Shown here piece after piece: positions 25,754 through 34,773 of a stretch of 64,000 bases of DNA. This DNA is from Pseudomonas coleopterorum (GTDB taxonomy: Bacteria > Pseudomonadota > Gammaproteobacteria > Pseudomonadales > Pseudomonadaceae), in assembly GCF_900105555.1 (NCBI RefSeq), contig NZ_FNTZ01000001.1, positions 2,604,001 to 2,668,000 on the forward strand. The letters are read 5' to 3'. The position numbers and the translations under genes are program-made. How positions within the stretch are numbered: position 1 is the stretch's first letter; every line of letters begins with the position of its first letter. The notes under the pieces are model-generated. The model searched no databases. It was not told the DNA's origin and was given only the letters and a program-made list of their open reading frames with translations.

Positions 25754-27040
25754 TCAGACGGCGCTGGCTTCGTCGTGCAGCGCAGCGGCGGGTTCGGACT
25801 GGGCGGCGTCGTGCGCAGCCTGCGAGGCGCGCCAGGCGGCATTCGGGCTGATGCCGTTGAGGTAGTAGTTGCCCAGCGCCCGCTCGCGGTAGATCGCCGG
25901 GTTGTGCGAGGCCAGCGTGCGCGCGTTGCGCCAGTGCCGGTCCAGGCGCCGCGACTGGCTGGTGGCCGAGGCACCGCCGACTTCGAACAACAGCGTGGTG
26001 GCCTCCAGCACCTGCTCCAGCACGATCTGCTGGGCCTGAAAGGCGCGCACTTCGGCCTCGGTGTAATGGGCTTCACTGGCCTGCCCGGCACGTTCGGCTT
26101 CGTAGACGTTCTGCAACACCTGGGCGACCGCCAGCACCTGGGTCTGCGCGGCATAGGCCAGGCTCGACAGGCGGCCGACGACGCGCTGTACGAGTGGATC
26201 TTCCCTAGGGCTGGACTGGCCCGGGACGCCAAAGGCGCGGGTCCGGCCCTGAACGAACTCGCTGGCATCGCGCAGCACCGCCCGGGCGATCCCGGCCAGG
26301 GTCGCCAGGTGAAACAGTTGATAGAACGCCGAAATGTAGGACTCGGGACGCTGCTCGCCGGCTGCATAGCGACGCAACACGTACTCGGATGGCACCGGGA
26401 CATTGTCGAAACGCGTGGTGCCGCTGCCCGACAGGCGCTGCCCGAAGCCGTCCCAGTCGTCGTCGCGGCTCACGCCGGGCGCATTGGTCGGCACCGAGAC
26501 GCTGACGAAGTCCTCACCGGTCAGCGCCGACACGGCGATCCAGTCGGCGTACAGGGTGCCGGTGCAGTAGAACTTCTTGCCGTCCAGACGCCAGCGCTGC
26601 TCACCTTCGGCCGTCAGCGTCACGCTCTGCTTGCTGGTGTCGGTACGCTCGGCCATGGCCGCGCCCCACAGATCACCGGCAACCACCTTGCCCAGCCAGT
26701 ACGCCTGGGACTCGGCTTCGTCGCGGGACAGACGGCCTTCGACGAAGCCGAAATGCGCGCGCAGGATGTGCGGCAGGTTCGAGTCGGCCTCGGCCAGCTC
26801 GATCAGCAGCTCGAACAATTGCGGCAGGCTGGCGCCACCGCCGCCCTGCTCGCGAGGCACGCGCAGCGCCCCGAAGCCGGCCTCACGCAGCCAGTTCACC
26901 GCATCGAAGGCCAGCTCGCGCTGCTGCTCGCGGGCCAGCGCAGTGTCCTCGATGCGCGCGAAGATCTCGGCAAAGGGGGCCCGCAGGCTCGCGTAGTCGG
27001 AAGCCAGCGGAAAACCGCCGGTACGCTGTTCAACACTCAT
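25754..27040 (-). CDS. DszC/SfnB-like flavin monooxygenase (acyl-CoA dehydrogenase fold)
   Basis: This 428-residue protein has the acyl-CoA dehydrogenase fold in its monooxygenase variant. Blocks are LREAGFGALRVPREQGGGGASL, DGKKFYCTGTLYADWIAV, SGSGTTRFDNVPVPSEYV and the C-terminal VGGASATSQSRRLDRHWRNARTLASHNP, which matches its paralogue at 10741-11961. I chose the ATG at 27040 because AAGGAA lies just ahead of it; starts at 27046 and 27058 are possible. It is followed 20 bp later by the FMN monooxygenase. By analogy it would perform the first oxygenation and the LLM enzyme the cleavage, inferred from the Dsz pathway. Confidence 0.9.
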   Translation of the reverse strand: MSVEQRTGGFPLASDYASLRAPFAEIFARIEDTALAREQQRELAFDAVNWLREAGFGALRVPREQGGGGASLPQLFELLIELAEADSNLPHILRAHFGFVEGRLSRDEAESQAYWLGKVVAGDLWGAAMAERTDTSKQSVTLTAEGEQRWRLDGKKFYCTGTLYADWIAVSALTGEDFVSVSVPTNAPGVSRDDDWDGFGQRLSGSGTTRFDNVPVPSEYVLRRYAAGEQRPESYISAFYQLFHLATLAGIARAVLRDASEFVQGRTRAFGVPGQSSPREDPLVQRVVGRLSSLAYAAQTQVLAVAQVLQNVYEAERAGQASEAHYTEAEVRAFQAQQIVLEQVLEATTLLFEVGGASATSQSRRLDRHWRNARTLASHNPAIYRERALGNYYLNGISPNAAWRASQAAHDAAQSEPAAALHDEASAV

Positions 27041-27088
27041 GATCATTCCTTGGGTCATCGGGCTGCCGAGCAGCCATGAAAATTCGGG

Positions 27089-28024
27089 TCATGCGGACTT
27101 CACTCGCGGGTCGACCCAGTGGTTGATCAGGTCCACCACCAAGTTCACCGCCACATAGATCGCCGCCGCCAACAGGGTGATGCCCAAGACCATGGGCACG
27201 TCCTTGGCATTGGCGGCATCGAGCATCAGCCGGCCGATGCCTTGGCGGGAAAACAGCAACTCCACGATCACCGCCCCGCCCAGCAGGCTGGCGAACACGA
27301 AACCGGCCAGGGTCACCAGTGGCACCAGCGCATGGCGCAGGGCATGGCGCAGGCGCACGCCGGTTTCGGACATGCCCCGGGCGCGCGCCATGGCGATGAA
27401 GGGTTGGTCGAGGATGTCTTCCAGTTCCTGACGCAGCACCTGGGTCAGTACGGCGGCGAGCGGCAGGGCCAGGGCCAGGGTCGGCAGGATCAGCGACTGC
27501 CAACTGCCCGATCCGGAAGGCGGCAGTACATGCCAGTGAAAGGCGAACACCAGCAGCAACAGGATGCCGATGACGAACGAAGGCGCCGACGACAGCACCA
27601 GCTCGGTTCCCGACACCAGCGAGCGCACCCACGGGCTGCGCTTGGCCGTGGTGATCGCGCTGATGACCGACAGCAGCACGGCCACCACCGCCGCGCAGAT
27701 CGACAGCTGCACCGTGGCGCCGATCTGTGCGCCAATCGCCCGTGTGACCGGAATGCGCAGGCGATAGGACTCGCCCAGATCGCCCTGGACCAGGCGAGCG
27801 ATGTAGTGGCCGTACTGCACGATCAGCGGCTGATCGAGGCCGTACTCGGCGCGCACCCGCACGATCATCTCCGGGGTCGGCATGGATTCCGGGCCGCCGA
27901 GAATGGCCAGTGCGGGGTCGCCACCGCTGAGGTTGATGGCCAGAAAGGTCAGGCTGGCCGCCCCCCACAGCACCCCGACACCGGCCAGCAGCCGCCAGAA
28001 GATCCTGATCGCGATACTGTTCAT
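27089..28024 (-). CDS. ABC importer permease (DppB type, second system)
   Basis: This 311-residue DppB-type permease has the first helix LLAGVGVLWGAASLTFLAINL, the segment GGDPALAILGGPESMPTPEM and the following RAEYGLDQPLIVQYG, and the coupling loop RLRHALRHALVPLVTL. It overlaps the stop of the binding-protein gene upstream by 4 bases. Downstream come three oxidoreductase genes before its partner permease at 22397. The gap of 48 bp to the DszC-like gene has no visible terminator, so one long transcript is likely. Confidence 0.93.
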   Translation of the reverse strand: MNSIAIRIFWRLLAGVGVLWGAASLTFLAINLSGGDPALAILGGPESMPTPEMIVRVRAEYGLDQPLIVQYGHYIARLVQGDLGESYRLRIPVTRAIGAQIGATVQLSICAAVVAVLLSVISAITTAKRSPWVRSLVSGTELVLSSAPSFVIGILLLLVFAFHWHVLPPSGSGSWQSLILPTLALALPLAAVLTQVLRQELEDILDQPFIAMARARGMSETGVRLRHALRHALVPLVTLAGFVFASLLGGAVIVELLFSRQGIGRLMLDAANAKDVPMVLGITLLAAAIYVAVNLVVDLINHWVDPRVKSA

Positions 28025-29739
28025 TCAGCCTCCGGTTGCAGCCACAGGCTGGGCAGGAAAACGGTGTTGTGGGAGGTGTCGAAGATCACTCCGGCAAGGC
28101 GTTTGGAATACGCCACCAGCACATGGCTCTCGAACGACGGCACCACCGGCACTGACTCGGCCAGACGCTGCTGTGCCTTGCTGTACAGCGGTTGCAACTG
28201 CGCCGGATCGTGACTGCGCCGTGCCGCGGCCAACAGTCGATCCAGCTCGGCATCGCGAAAGCGACCGGCGTTCTGGCCGATGCGTTTTTCCGAGGTGATG
28301 GAGTCGCTGTGGTAGAGGATGTACAGGCCGTCCGGTGTATTGGTGTGCCAGTAACCGCCGCCAATCATCTGGAAATCCCCGGCATAGCGGCGGTCGGTGG
28401 CCTGCGCCACCGGCAACAGTTCGATGCGCAGCTGGAAGCCGAGCTTTTTCAGGTCCGCCTGAATCGCTACCGCCACGGCGCTGGAGAAGCTCGGGCTCTC
28501 GGTGGCCAACAGCGTTGCCCCCAGCCGCTGCCCGTTGCGGGTGCGATACCCCTGAGCGTCGCGCGCGGTCCAGCCCGCCTCGTCGAGGGCGGCGTTGGCC
28601 GCTTTGGGGTCATAGGCCAGCACGTCCTTGTAGGCCGGGTCGTAATAGCGCGTATTGGCGGCGAGGAAATCAGCCTTGGGCCGGAACTCGCCAAAACCGA
28701 TGATCCAGGCCAGGCCCTCGCGGTCGATCCCCTTGGCCACGGCACGACGCACGCGCACATCGTCGAACGGCGCCTTTTCCACGTTGAAGGTCAGGCTGCG
28801 AAACGGATTGCCCTTGCGAATGCGGCTGCGCAGGGTCAGCGCCGTCGACTCGCGAATGCCCTTGGCATTCTGCGGCGGCGCATCCAAGGTCAGGTCGGAC
28901 TGTCCGGCCTCCAGTGAGGTGAAGCGGATCATCGCCTCGGGCACGAAACTCAGCTCGATGCGATCCAGGTAGGCTTCGCCCTGGTGGCGTGTGACCGGCG
29001 GCGACCAGTCATAGCCTTCGCGGCGCACGAACACCGCGCCCTGGTCGCGGGTGTAGCTGTGCAGCACGAACGGTCCGGAGCCGACCGGATGCTCGGCGAT
29101 CGATTTCGGCGCTTCGAGAATCTGCTTCGGCGAAATCATCCCCAGCCAGGACTGCGCGAGCACGTCGAGAAACGGCGAGTAGGGTTCGCGCAAGGTGGCC
29201 TCGAAGGTGTATTCGTCGAGCACACGCCCCTGCACGTAGGGCGCGATGTAAGCCGCAGCCAGCGGCGATTTGGTGGCCGGATCGCGCATGTGCTCGAGGT
29301 TGATCTTCACCGCCTGGGCGTTGAAGGGCTCGCCATCGCTGAAGGTCACCCCCTCGCGCAAGTGGAAGGTGTAGGTCAGGCCGTCTTCCGACACCTCCCA
29401 TGACTTGGCCAGCCAGGGCGAGACGTTGCCCTGCTCGTCCTGATAGACCAGGCAGTCGTAGAGCACCCGCCCCAGCCACTGCACGTTGCCATGGGAAATG
29501 GAATGCACATCGAAGGTGCCGGTATCGGCCGCGGTGGTCACCCGCAGGGTACCGCCGCGCTTGCCCGGTCCCGCCTCGTGGTAGTCGCTGGCGGGATAGC
29601 TGATCAGGTCGCCGGCGACGATGCCATCGGTGCTGGGCGCGCGGGTCACGGGCGCACTGGGGGCTTCGGTGCCGGGTGAGCACGCCGAAAGCACGAGCAT
29701 GGTGCCGACCAGTGCTGTTCTGAGAAACACGAAAGTCAT
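28021..29739 (-). CDS. ABC importer substrate-binding lipoprotein (second system)
   Basis: This 572-residue family-5 solute receptor has a short lipoprotein signal with lipobox LVLSAC (Cys20). The mature protein opens with RGGTLRVTTAADTGTFDVHS and contains YTFHLREGVTFSDGEPFNAQ and GSGPFVLHSYTRDQGAVFVRREGYDW. Its start lies 13 bp after the stop of the TonB receptor gene at 29753-31900, so the outer-membrane and inner-membrane steps are probably co-transcribed. It is paralogous to the protein at 15566-17233 but clearly diverged, implying different ligands. The substrate is not evident. Confidence 0.94.
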   Translation of the reverse strand: MTFVFLRTALVGTMLVLSACSPGTEAPSAPVTRAPSTDGIVAGDLISYPASDYHEAGPGKRGGTLRVTTAADTGTFDVHSISHGNVQWLGRVLYDCLVYQDEQGNVSPWLAKSWEVSEDGLTYTFHLREGVTFSDGEPFNAQAVKINLEHMRDPATKSPLAAAYIAPYVQGRVLDEYTFEATLREPYSPFLDVLAQSWLGMISPKQILEAPKSIAEHPVGSGPFVLHSYTRDQGAVFVRREGYDWSPPVTRHQGEAYLDRIELSFVPEAMIRFTSLEAGQSDLTLDAPPQNAKGIRESTALTLRSRIRKGNPFRSLTFNVEKAPFDDVRVRRAVAKGIDREGLAWIIGFGEFRPKADFLAANTRYYDPAYKDVLAYDPKAANAALDEAGWTARDAQGYRTRNGQRLGATLLATESPSFSSAVAVAIQADLKKLGFQLRIELLPVAQATDRRYAGDFQMIGGGYWHTNTPDGLYILYHSDSITSEKRIGQNAGRFRDAELDRLLAAARRSHDPAQLQPLYSKAQQRLAESVPVVPSFESHVLVAYSKRLAGVIFDTSHNTVFLPSLWLQPEAE

Positions 29740-29752
29740 GAGCGGGCAGCCA

Positions 29753-31900
29753 TCAGAAGTTGTAGGTCACACCGGTGAACGCGCCGAAGCCATCCCCCGG
29801 ATAGAGCGCGGCCGTGTCCTGCCCCTGCGCGTTGTAGCCGGGCACGATGGCGGTCACGTAGTCCTTGTCGCCCAGGTTCTTCAGGTCCACGTAGGCCTGC
29901 CACTGCTTGCTCGGTGCGTCGTAGCCCAGGCGTGCGCCGAAAATCGTGTAGGACGGCGCATTCGAGGTGTTGGCGTAGTCCACCGCCGTGCTGGACACGG
30001 ACCGGACGTTGACGCCTGCGTAGAAGCCGTTGGCGTACTGGTATTGCAGCTCGGCCTGGTAGATGTGCTTGGGCAAACCGGGGAGTTCGTTCCTGCTGAA
30101 CGAGGGGTCGTGGCGATAGTGGAAGTCGTTCAGCGTGTAAGCCTGGCGCCAGCTCAGCACGTCGCCATTGCTGCCCTGCCAGAGCCGCGTGGTCAGCCCC
30201 GCTTCGATGCCCTGGTGAATGGTCGGGGTGGCGTTGGCGGTCGTGACGATCGCCGCAGTGTTGCCAGTGGCGGCGGCAATCTGGGTCGTCAGCAGTTCGT
30301 TCTTGATCCAGGAGCGGTACAGCACCAGGCTGCCATCGAAACGCTCGGACTGGCCGCGAATACCGAGCTCCACGGTGTTGGCGGTCTGCGGCACCAATGG
30401 CTTGATGTAGTTGTTGGTCACCCCGGAATTGGAGATCGACCACGAGCTGGGCGGGTCGATGGAGCGGCTGACGTTGCCGAACAGCTGCAGGTTCGGGGTC
30501 AGCTCGTAACGCAGCCCCGCCCGCGGTGCCAGGGACCAATCGTCATAGTCGTAGCGCGTGGGGAAGCCGCTGGTGTTGGCGCGGTCGCTGAACGTCACGT
30601 CGATGTCGCGCTTGATCTGGATCGCCGAAACGCCGGTGCTCAGGTACAACCGGTCGGTCAGCCCCAGGTCGTTGCCCACGGTGAAGACACGGTCGGACGA
30701 GCCATCGTACTTGACGTTCTTTTGCAAGATGCCGAGGTCCTTGTCACCGCGGTAGGTCTTGGCGCCGGCATTCAGGTGCTCGGTGCTGGTGAAGCCCAGG
30801 GTGGTGGTGCTGTCGAGCCCGAACAGTTGATCGTTGCGGGTGTATTTGAGCGAGGCGTTAAGGTCGCTCCAGTCCCAGTAATTCGGGTTGACCGGGCTGC
30901 GCCGATTGAGGATCTGCGGGTAGTCGTGGTAGCCGATGCCGAATTCCAGGGTCGCGTCGTCGTCGAAGGTGTAGGTGATCTTGCTCGCCACCCAGGTCGA
31001 CCCGCGCTTGGTGGAATCGCCGCGGCTGGTGCGCGTGGCCGCATTGGTCTGGGTGCTGTCGTGTTTGAGCTGGGCGCGAGTCAAGGCCCCGGCATTCTCG
31101 TGGAATTCCTCGCGGTAGCGCACGATCAGGCGGGTCTGCAGCTTCGGGCTGAAGCGGTAGCCGAAATTGCCCACCACGCCTTGGGACTTGCTGAAGGTGT
31201 AATCCTGATAACCATCGCGTCGCGCGTTGTCGACGCTGACGAAGTAATCCGCATCGCCCACCACACCACCGGTGCGCAGGGTCTGTTTCTGCCAGCCGAA
31301 ACTGCCCCCCTCGAGCTTGATCTGGCTGCCCGGCGCGCTGTAGCCGGTGTGGGTGATGAAGTTGATGCCACCGCCCAACGACAAGGCGCCGTACTCGAAC
31401 GCATTGGCGCCGCGCAGGATCTCGGTGTACTGCACGCCCTGCCCGTCCAGCAGTTCGTACGGCGTGCCTCCGGCGCCAGTCAGGGCCAAGCCGTCGAAGA
31501 GAAACTTGGTACCTTCGCGAAAGTAGCCAGGCGAAGCATTCGCGCCGGAACCACGGATGGAAATCTTGATCGCGTCATTGCCCCCCGCCGACTGCGCGTA
31601 CACGCCGGGCTGATAGGCCAGGGTGTCCTCGAGGCTGGCCGAACGGCCCTTGTTGACCACGGCCTGGTCGACCAGGCTGGTGCTCCCGGGCACTTCCGCA
31701 AGCCTGGCCCGCGCCTGCTCGACCGGGGTCGCCTTGGCCGCCTGCACGGTGACCGTTTGCAAACGTTGCTCGGCCGTATCGGCCAGCGCCGGCGTGACGT
31801 TGAACAACAGGCAGGCACCCAGGCGTGAGGCAAGTTCGGTATAGCGAAAAGCACTGCTGCGCCGACTGTTCAATGACGGCGTAAAGGCATGTAACTTCAA
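29753..31900 (-). CDS. TonB-dependent outer-membrane receptor (TTG start)
   Basis: This receptor has about 715 residues. I propose a TTG start at 31900 because GGGAG lies 8 bases upstream and the product then begins with a normal signal peptide ending near LLFNVTPALA. An upstream ATG would put about 26 extra residues ahead of it. The TonB-box-like segment is LQTVTV. The plug domain contains IKISIRGSGANASPGYFREG and YTEILRGANAFEYGALSLGG. The barrel ends in the expected aromatic residue (TGVTYNF). It imports a ligand across the outer membrane with TonB energy. A strong sigma-54 promoter lies at 31998-32014, and the binding-protein gene follows 13 bp downstream. A sulfur compound is more likely than a siderophore by context. 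Confidence 0.92.
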   Translation of the reverse strand: MKLHAFTPSLNSRRSSAFRYTELASRLGACLLFNVTPALADTAEQRLQTVTVQAAKATPVEQARARLAEVPGSTSLVDQAVVNKGRSASLEDTLAYQPGVYAQSAGGNDAIKISIRGSGANASPGYFREGTKFLFDGLALTGAGGTPYELLDGQGVQYTEILRGANAFEYGALSLGGGINFITHTGYSAPGSQIKLEGGSFGWQKQTLRTGGVVGDADYFVSVDNARRDGYQDYTFSKSQGVVGNFGYRFSPKLQTRLIVRYREEFHENAGALTRAQLKHDSTQTNAATRTSRGDSTKRGSTWVASKITYTFDDDATLEFGIGYHDYPQILNRRSPVNPNYWDWSDLNASLKYTRNDQLFGLDSTTTLGFTSTEHLNAGAKTYRGDKDLGILQKNVKYDGSSDRVFTVGNDLGLTDRLYLSTGVSAIQIKRDIDVTFSDRANTSGFPTRYDYDDWSLAPRAGLRYELTPNLQLFGNVSRSIDPPSSWSISNSGVTNNYIKPLVPQTANTVELGIRGQSERFDGSLVLYRSWIKNELLTTQIAAATGNTAAIVTTANATPTIHQGIEAGLTTRLWQGSNGDVLSWRQAYTLNDFHYRHDPSFSRNELPGLPKHIYQAELQYQYANGFYAGVNVRSVSSTAVDYANTSNAPSYTIFGARLGYDAPSKQWQAYVDLKNLGDKDYVTAIVPGYNAQGQDTAALYPGDGFGAFTGVTYNF

Positions 31901-31931
31901 CGGTGTTGCTCCCACCCAATGAATATAAGGC

Positions 31932-31958
31932 GAGCTTCTATTGGTATAGTCGGACTCG
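31932..31958 (-). promoter_or_regulatory. leader element shared with another TonB receptor gene (copy 1)
   Basis: A 27-bp element is 23/27 identical to 38266-38292 upstream of the third TonB receptor. Its core on the minus strand is CGACTATACCAATAGA, containing the CTAT-N4-ATAG palindrome. It lies 32 bp before the TTG start, inside the predicted 5' untranslated region. The role is unknown; an operator or RNA element is possible. Confidence 0.6.
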
Positions 31959-31997
31959 GGTGATGACGTCTGCGACCTCATCGATAAAGTTATGGAT

Positions 31998-32014
31998 TGC
32001 AGTGTTCGTGCCAA
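31998..32014 (-). promoter_or_regulatory. sigma-54 (-24/-12) promoter for the TonB/ABC/oxygenase operon
   Basis: On the minus strand the site reads TTGGCACGAACACTGCA. GG and GC are 10 bases apart and only one consensus base differs (CTGCA for TTGCA). The predicted start is near 31987, 87 bases before the TTG start of the receptor gene. Confidence 0.87.
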
Positions 32015-32129
32015 TCGCCAAGTGCCCTGAACAGGGAACTTTTTTGATATCAGGTAGCGGCTGGATGTTTGAAATGGCCGCAACTGCTTAGTGACTGCTG
32101 CCCCAGCAACACTTGTGAGAGATAGCCCC

Positions 32130-32219
32130 CCGTAGGAGCGGTCCGTGGCCGCGAAGGGCGCGATTCGGTATGCCTGATACACCACAGCGCCTTTTCGCGG
32201 CCGATGACCGCTCCTACGG
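32130..32219. repeat. REPIN (90 bp, CCGTAGGAGCGGTC flavour)
   Basis: Two REPs face each other: CCGTAGGAGCGGTCCGTGG at the left and its mirror ending in GACCGCTCCTACGG at the right, with inner arms GGCCGCGAAGG and CTTTTCGCGGCC. The 90-bp pair forms a classic doublet between two TonB receptor genes. The rest of the 31901-32230 gap holds the sigma-54 promoter and leader element; a CCCTG/CAGGG dyad sits at about 32024-32035. Confidence 0.9.
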
Positions 32220-32230
32220 TAGGCCTTGAA

Positions 32231-34426
32231 TTACCGGAAGCTGTACTGCACCCCCGCATACGCACCTATACCATCCCCCGGAATGATCGCCCTGACATCG
32301 TTGCCGTTGGCATTGAACGTCGGGCTGATGGAGGCGGCGTACTTCTCGTCGGTCAAATTGCGCAGGTCCAGATAGACATTCCAATCCTTCTTCGGCGAAT
32401 CCCAGCCCAGTATCGCGCCCCACAGGTTGTAAGAACCGGCGTCCTTGGTGTTGGCAAAATCCACCGGTGTCTTGGAGGCGTAGTAAGTGTTCACGCCCAC
32501 ATAAACGCCATTGCTGAAGTCATAACGCAGTTCAGCCTGGTAATTGTGTTTGGGAATGCCGGGCAACCGATTGCTGCCAAACTGCTCGTCATCGCGGTAG
32601 AAAAAGTCGCTGTAGGTATAGGACTGACGCAGGTGCAACGAATCGCCATCATTCTGGTACAGCAGAGAATCCAGACCCAGTTCCACCCCCTGGTGAATGG
32701 TCTTGCTGGCGTTGTATTCGGAGGTCAGCGCATCGGCGCTGGACGTGGCCTCTCTGATGATCACCGAGAGCAGCTCGTCCTGCACGTGAGACCGATAGAA
32801 CGTCAGATCCCAGTTGTTGTTGCCGAACTGCCCACGGGTACCGAATTCCAACGTATCGGCAATCTGCGGTTCAAGTTTCTGTCCACCGGAGTTGAGCCCG
32901 GTGGCCGGCCCGGACGTGAACACCTGCGCACCGGACACATAAGCCCACGATTGCTGGGCCTCGACCGTGCGACTGAGGTTGCCGAACAGCTGCCAGTTGG
33001 GGTTGATCTGATAACGCACGCCCACCCTGGGGGCAAACTCCCAGTCGTTCTTTTCGATAGGGTTGTTGGGGTTGTCGGCCTCGCCACCCACCGGATACGA
33101 CACCTTGGCCTTGCGCTGGAACTCCACGGCGGAAAGGCCTGCGCTCAACCATAGTGTGTTGTCGATCCACTCGGTTTCATTGCTGGCGCTCAACACGGTG
33201 TCGGAGCCTTCGTACTCAGCCTTGCGCACCAACGCCCCGGACGGCAGGTTGGCGGTGATACCGGAAGGAATCCGCACCTTGGTCTTGGCGTAAGCATTCA
33301 AATGCTCGGTCCGCAGCGCGTTGAATCGAGTGATGCTGTTCTTGCCGAACAACGTGTCCAGGCGGTCGTATTTCAAACTGGCGGAATAATCGCTGAAGCC
33401 CCAGGTCGTGCGGTTGACGCCCTGTCGCGCGTCGATTGGATAGTCGTGGTAGACCAATCCCACTTCCAGATTGGAATCGTCATCGAAGGTGTATTGGGTC
33501 TTGCTCGCTACCCAGGTCGAACCTGGCTGCTTGCGATGCGCACGCACGTTCACACTGGCCGGGTTGGCCTGCTCGGGGTCGTCCTTGAGTTGCGCGCGGG
33601 TGATGTAACCAGGCGTCTCGTTATCGGTGGTGCGGTAGCGGTAGTAGAGACGGGATTTCAACTGCGGCGAAAACTGGTAGCCGACATTGCCGGCGAAACC
33701 GGCGCTCTTGCCTCGGGTTTGATCCTGAAAGCCGTCCGACGCCGAGTCGGTGAGGCTGACGTAATAGTCAAGCGGGCCCAGCACTTGCCCTGAACTGATC
33801 TGACGCTTTTGATAGCCGTAACTACCGGCCTCGTAGCGCACTTGCAAGGGCGCGGAATTGTAGCCTGTCTTGGTCACGTAGTTGATCGCACCGCCCAGAT
33901 ACAACGAGCCGATATCGAAAGCATTGCCGCCGCGCAGCACTTCGGTATGGCTCAGGCCCAGCGGCTCGAACAGTTCGTAGGGGGTACCGCCGGGCCCGGA
34001 CACCGGCAGGCCGTCGAACAGGTAGAAGATGCCGGCGCGGAAATAACCCACGCCCTTGTTGATTCCCGACCCACGAATGGAAATCCGTGTGCCGTCGTTG
34101 CTGCCGCCGCCCTGCGTGGCGATGACACCGGGCTGCAGAGCGAAGATATCGGTACTGGTCGACACGCGCCCCTTTTCAACCGTCGCTGAATCAACATAGT
34201 TGACCCCGCCTGCCACTTCCTTCAAAGCCGTTTCGGCGCGTTGGTTCTCGTCCAGCCTGGCACCCTGAACAACTACGGTACTGAGTTGACTGGTCGGCTT
34301 CTGCTCGACCGATTCGGTGACGGGTGCGGCATGAAGTTGGCCGATAAACAGCAATATCGCCCCAGCGCCCAGCGCCGACGGCAAGCGACTGCGTGCCGTC
34401 GTTGTTGCAATGACTTCCCCGTTCAT
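32231..34426 (-). CDS. TonB-dependent outer-membrane receptor
   Basis: This 731-residue receptor has a signal peptide ending near LLFIGQLHAAP, a TonB-box-like LSTVVV, a plug domain with TRISIRGSGINKGVGYFRAG and HTEVLRGGNAFDIGSLYLGG, and a beta-barrel that ends in GVQYSFR. The final aromatic residue is therefore penultimate instead of last, a small departure from the outer-membrane protein pattern. It is a paralogue of the receptors at 29753 and 36133. The REPIN separates it from the next receptor, and it has its own sigma-54 promoter (34500-34515). The ligand is unknown; no Fur box was found in its upstream region. Confidence 0.93.
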   Translation of the reverse strand: MNGEVIATTTARSRLPSALGAGAILLFIGQLHAAPVTESVEQKPTSQLSTVVVQGARLDENQRAETALKEVAGGVNYVDSATVEKGRVSTSTDIFALQPGVIATQGGGSNDGTRISIRGSGINKGVGYFRAGIFYLFDGLPVSGPGGTPYELFEPLGLSHTEVLRGGNAFDIGSLYLGGAINYVTKTGYNSAPLQVRYEAGSYGYQKRQISSGQVLGPLDYYVSLTDSASDGFQDQTRGKSAGFAGNVGYQFSPQLKSRLYYRYRTTDNETPGYITRAQLKDDPEQANPASVNVRAHRKQPGSTWVASKTQYTFDDDSNLEVGLVYHDYPIDARQGVNRTTWGFSDYSASLKYDRLDTLFGKNSITRFNALRTEHLNAYAKTKVRIPSGITANLPSGALVRKAEYEGSDTVLSASNETEWIDNTLWLSAGLSAVEFQRKAKVSYPVGGEADNPNNPIEKNDWEFAPRVGVRYQINPNWQLFGNLSRTVEAQQSWAYVSGAQVFTSGPATGLNSGGQKLEPQIADTLEFGTRGQFGNNNWDLTFYRSHVQDELLSVIIREATSSADALTSEYNASKTIHQGVELGLDSLLYQNDGDSLHLRQSYTYSDFFYRDDEQFGSNRLPGIPKHNYQAELRYDFSNGVYVGVNTYYASKTPVDFANTKDAGSYNLWGAILGWDSPKKDWNVYLDLRNLTDEKYAASISPTFNANGNDVRAIIPGDGIGAYAGVQYSFR

Positions 34427-34499
34427 TCCCTGCTCCTGCTTGACTCATATAACACCGCCCTGAAAAAAGACGATGCTTATTTATTGGCAACAGGGTGAT

Positions 34500-34515
34500 A
34501 GCAGAGAGCGTGCCA
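34500..34515 (-). promoter_or_regulatory. sigma-54 (-24/-12) promoter for the second TonB receptor
   Basis: On the minus strand the site reads TGGCACGCTCTCTGCT, with GG and GC 10 bases apart and one mismatch (CTGCT for TTGCT). The predicted start is near 34489, 63 bp before the start codon. Confidence 0.86.
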
Positions 34516-34773
34516 GCTATGGGGCGACTGAAACTCGTTAAAACCGTACATTAACGCGGCCAAATGGCTGCCAGCACACACTTACTGATGGATAACTGCC
34601 TTGATTCGAACACTTGAAACTTCACTGCGTCCTAACTGACAAACACCGTCCGCGAAGAATTCTTCACCTATTTATCGTGAACAATAAGCGCCTGAAGCCG
34701 TCAGCATACCTATCGTCAATCTGGGGCCCCATGCCATCGACGGCGGGCTCCACCCTTACCAAGGAGGTCAACC
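34516..34773. other. intergenic region upstream of the mgtC-like gene
   Basis: About 260 bp separate the sigma-54 promoter from the MgtC-like start codon. It should hold the activator site for the leftward promoter and the rightward promoter of the MgtC-like gene. I see no clear palindrome and no obvious leader peptide. A strong ribosome-binding site (AAGGAGGT) precedes the ATG at 34774. Confidence 0.5.

Noticed and set aside
23049..25865. 938-residue open frame on the plus strand
   Set aside because: It runs opposite to the permease, aldo/keto reductase and LLM genes and has the Arg/Gly/His-rich, motif-free composition of an antisense frame in GC-rich DNA.
34614..34773. Leader peptide of the MgtC-like gene
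   Set aside because: The open frame there continues into MgtC in another frame, lacks a ribosome-binding site and shows no Pro codons or stem-loops like those of known mgtC leaders.
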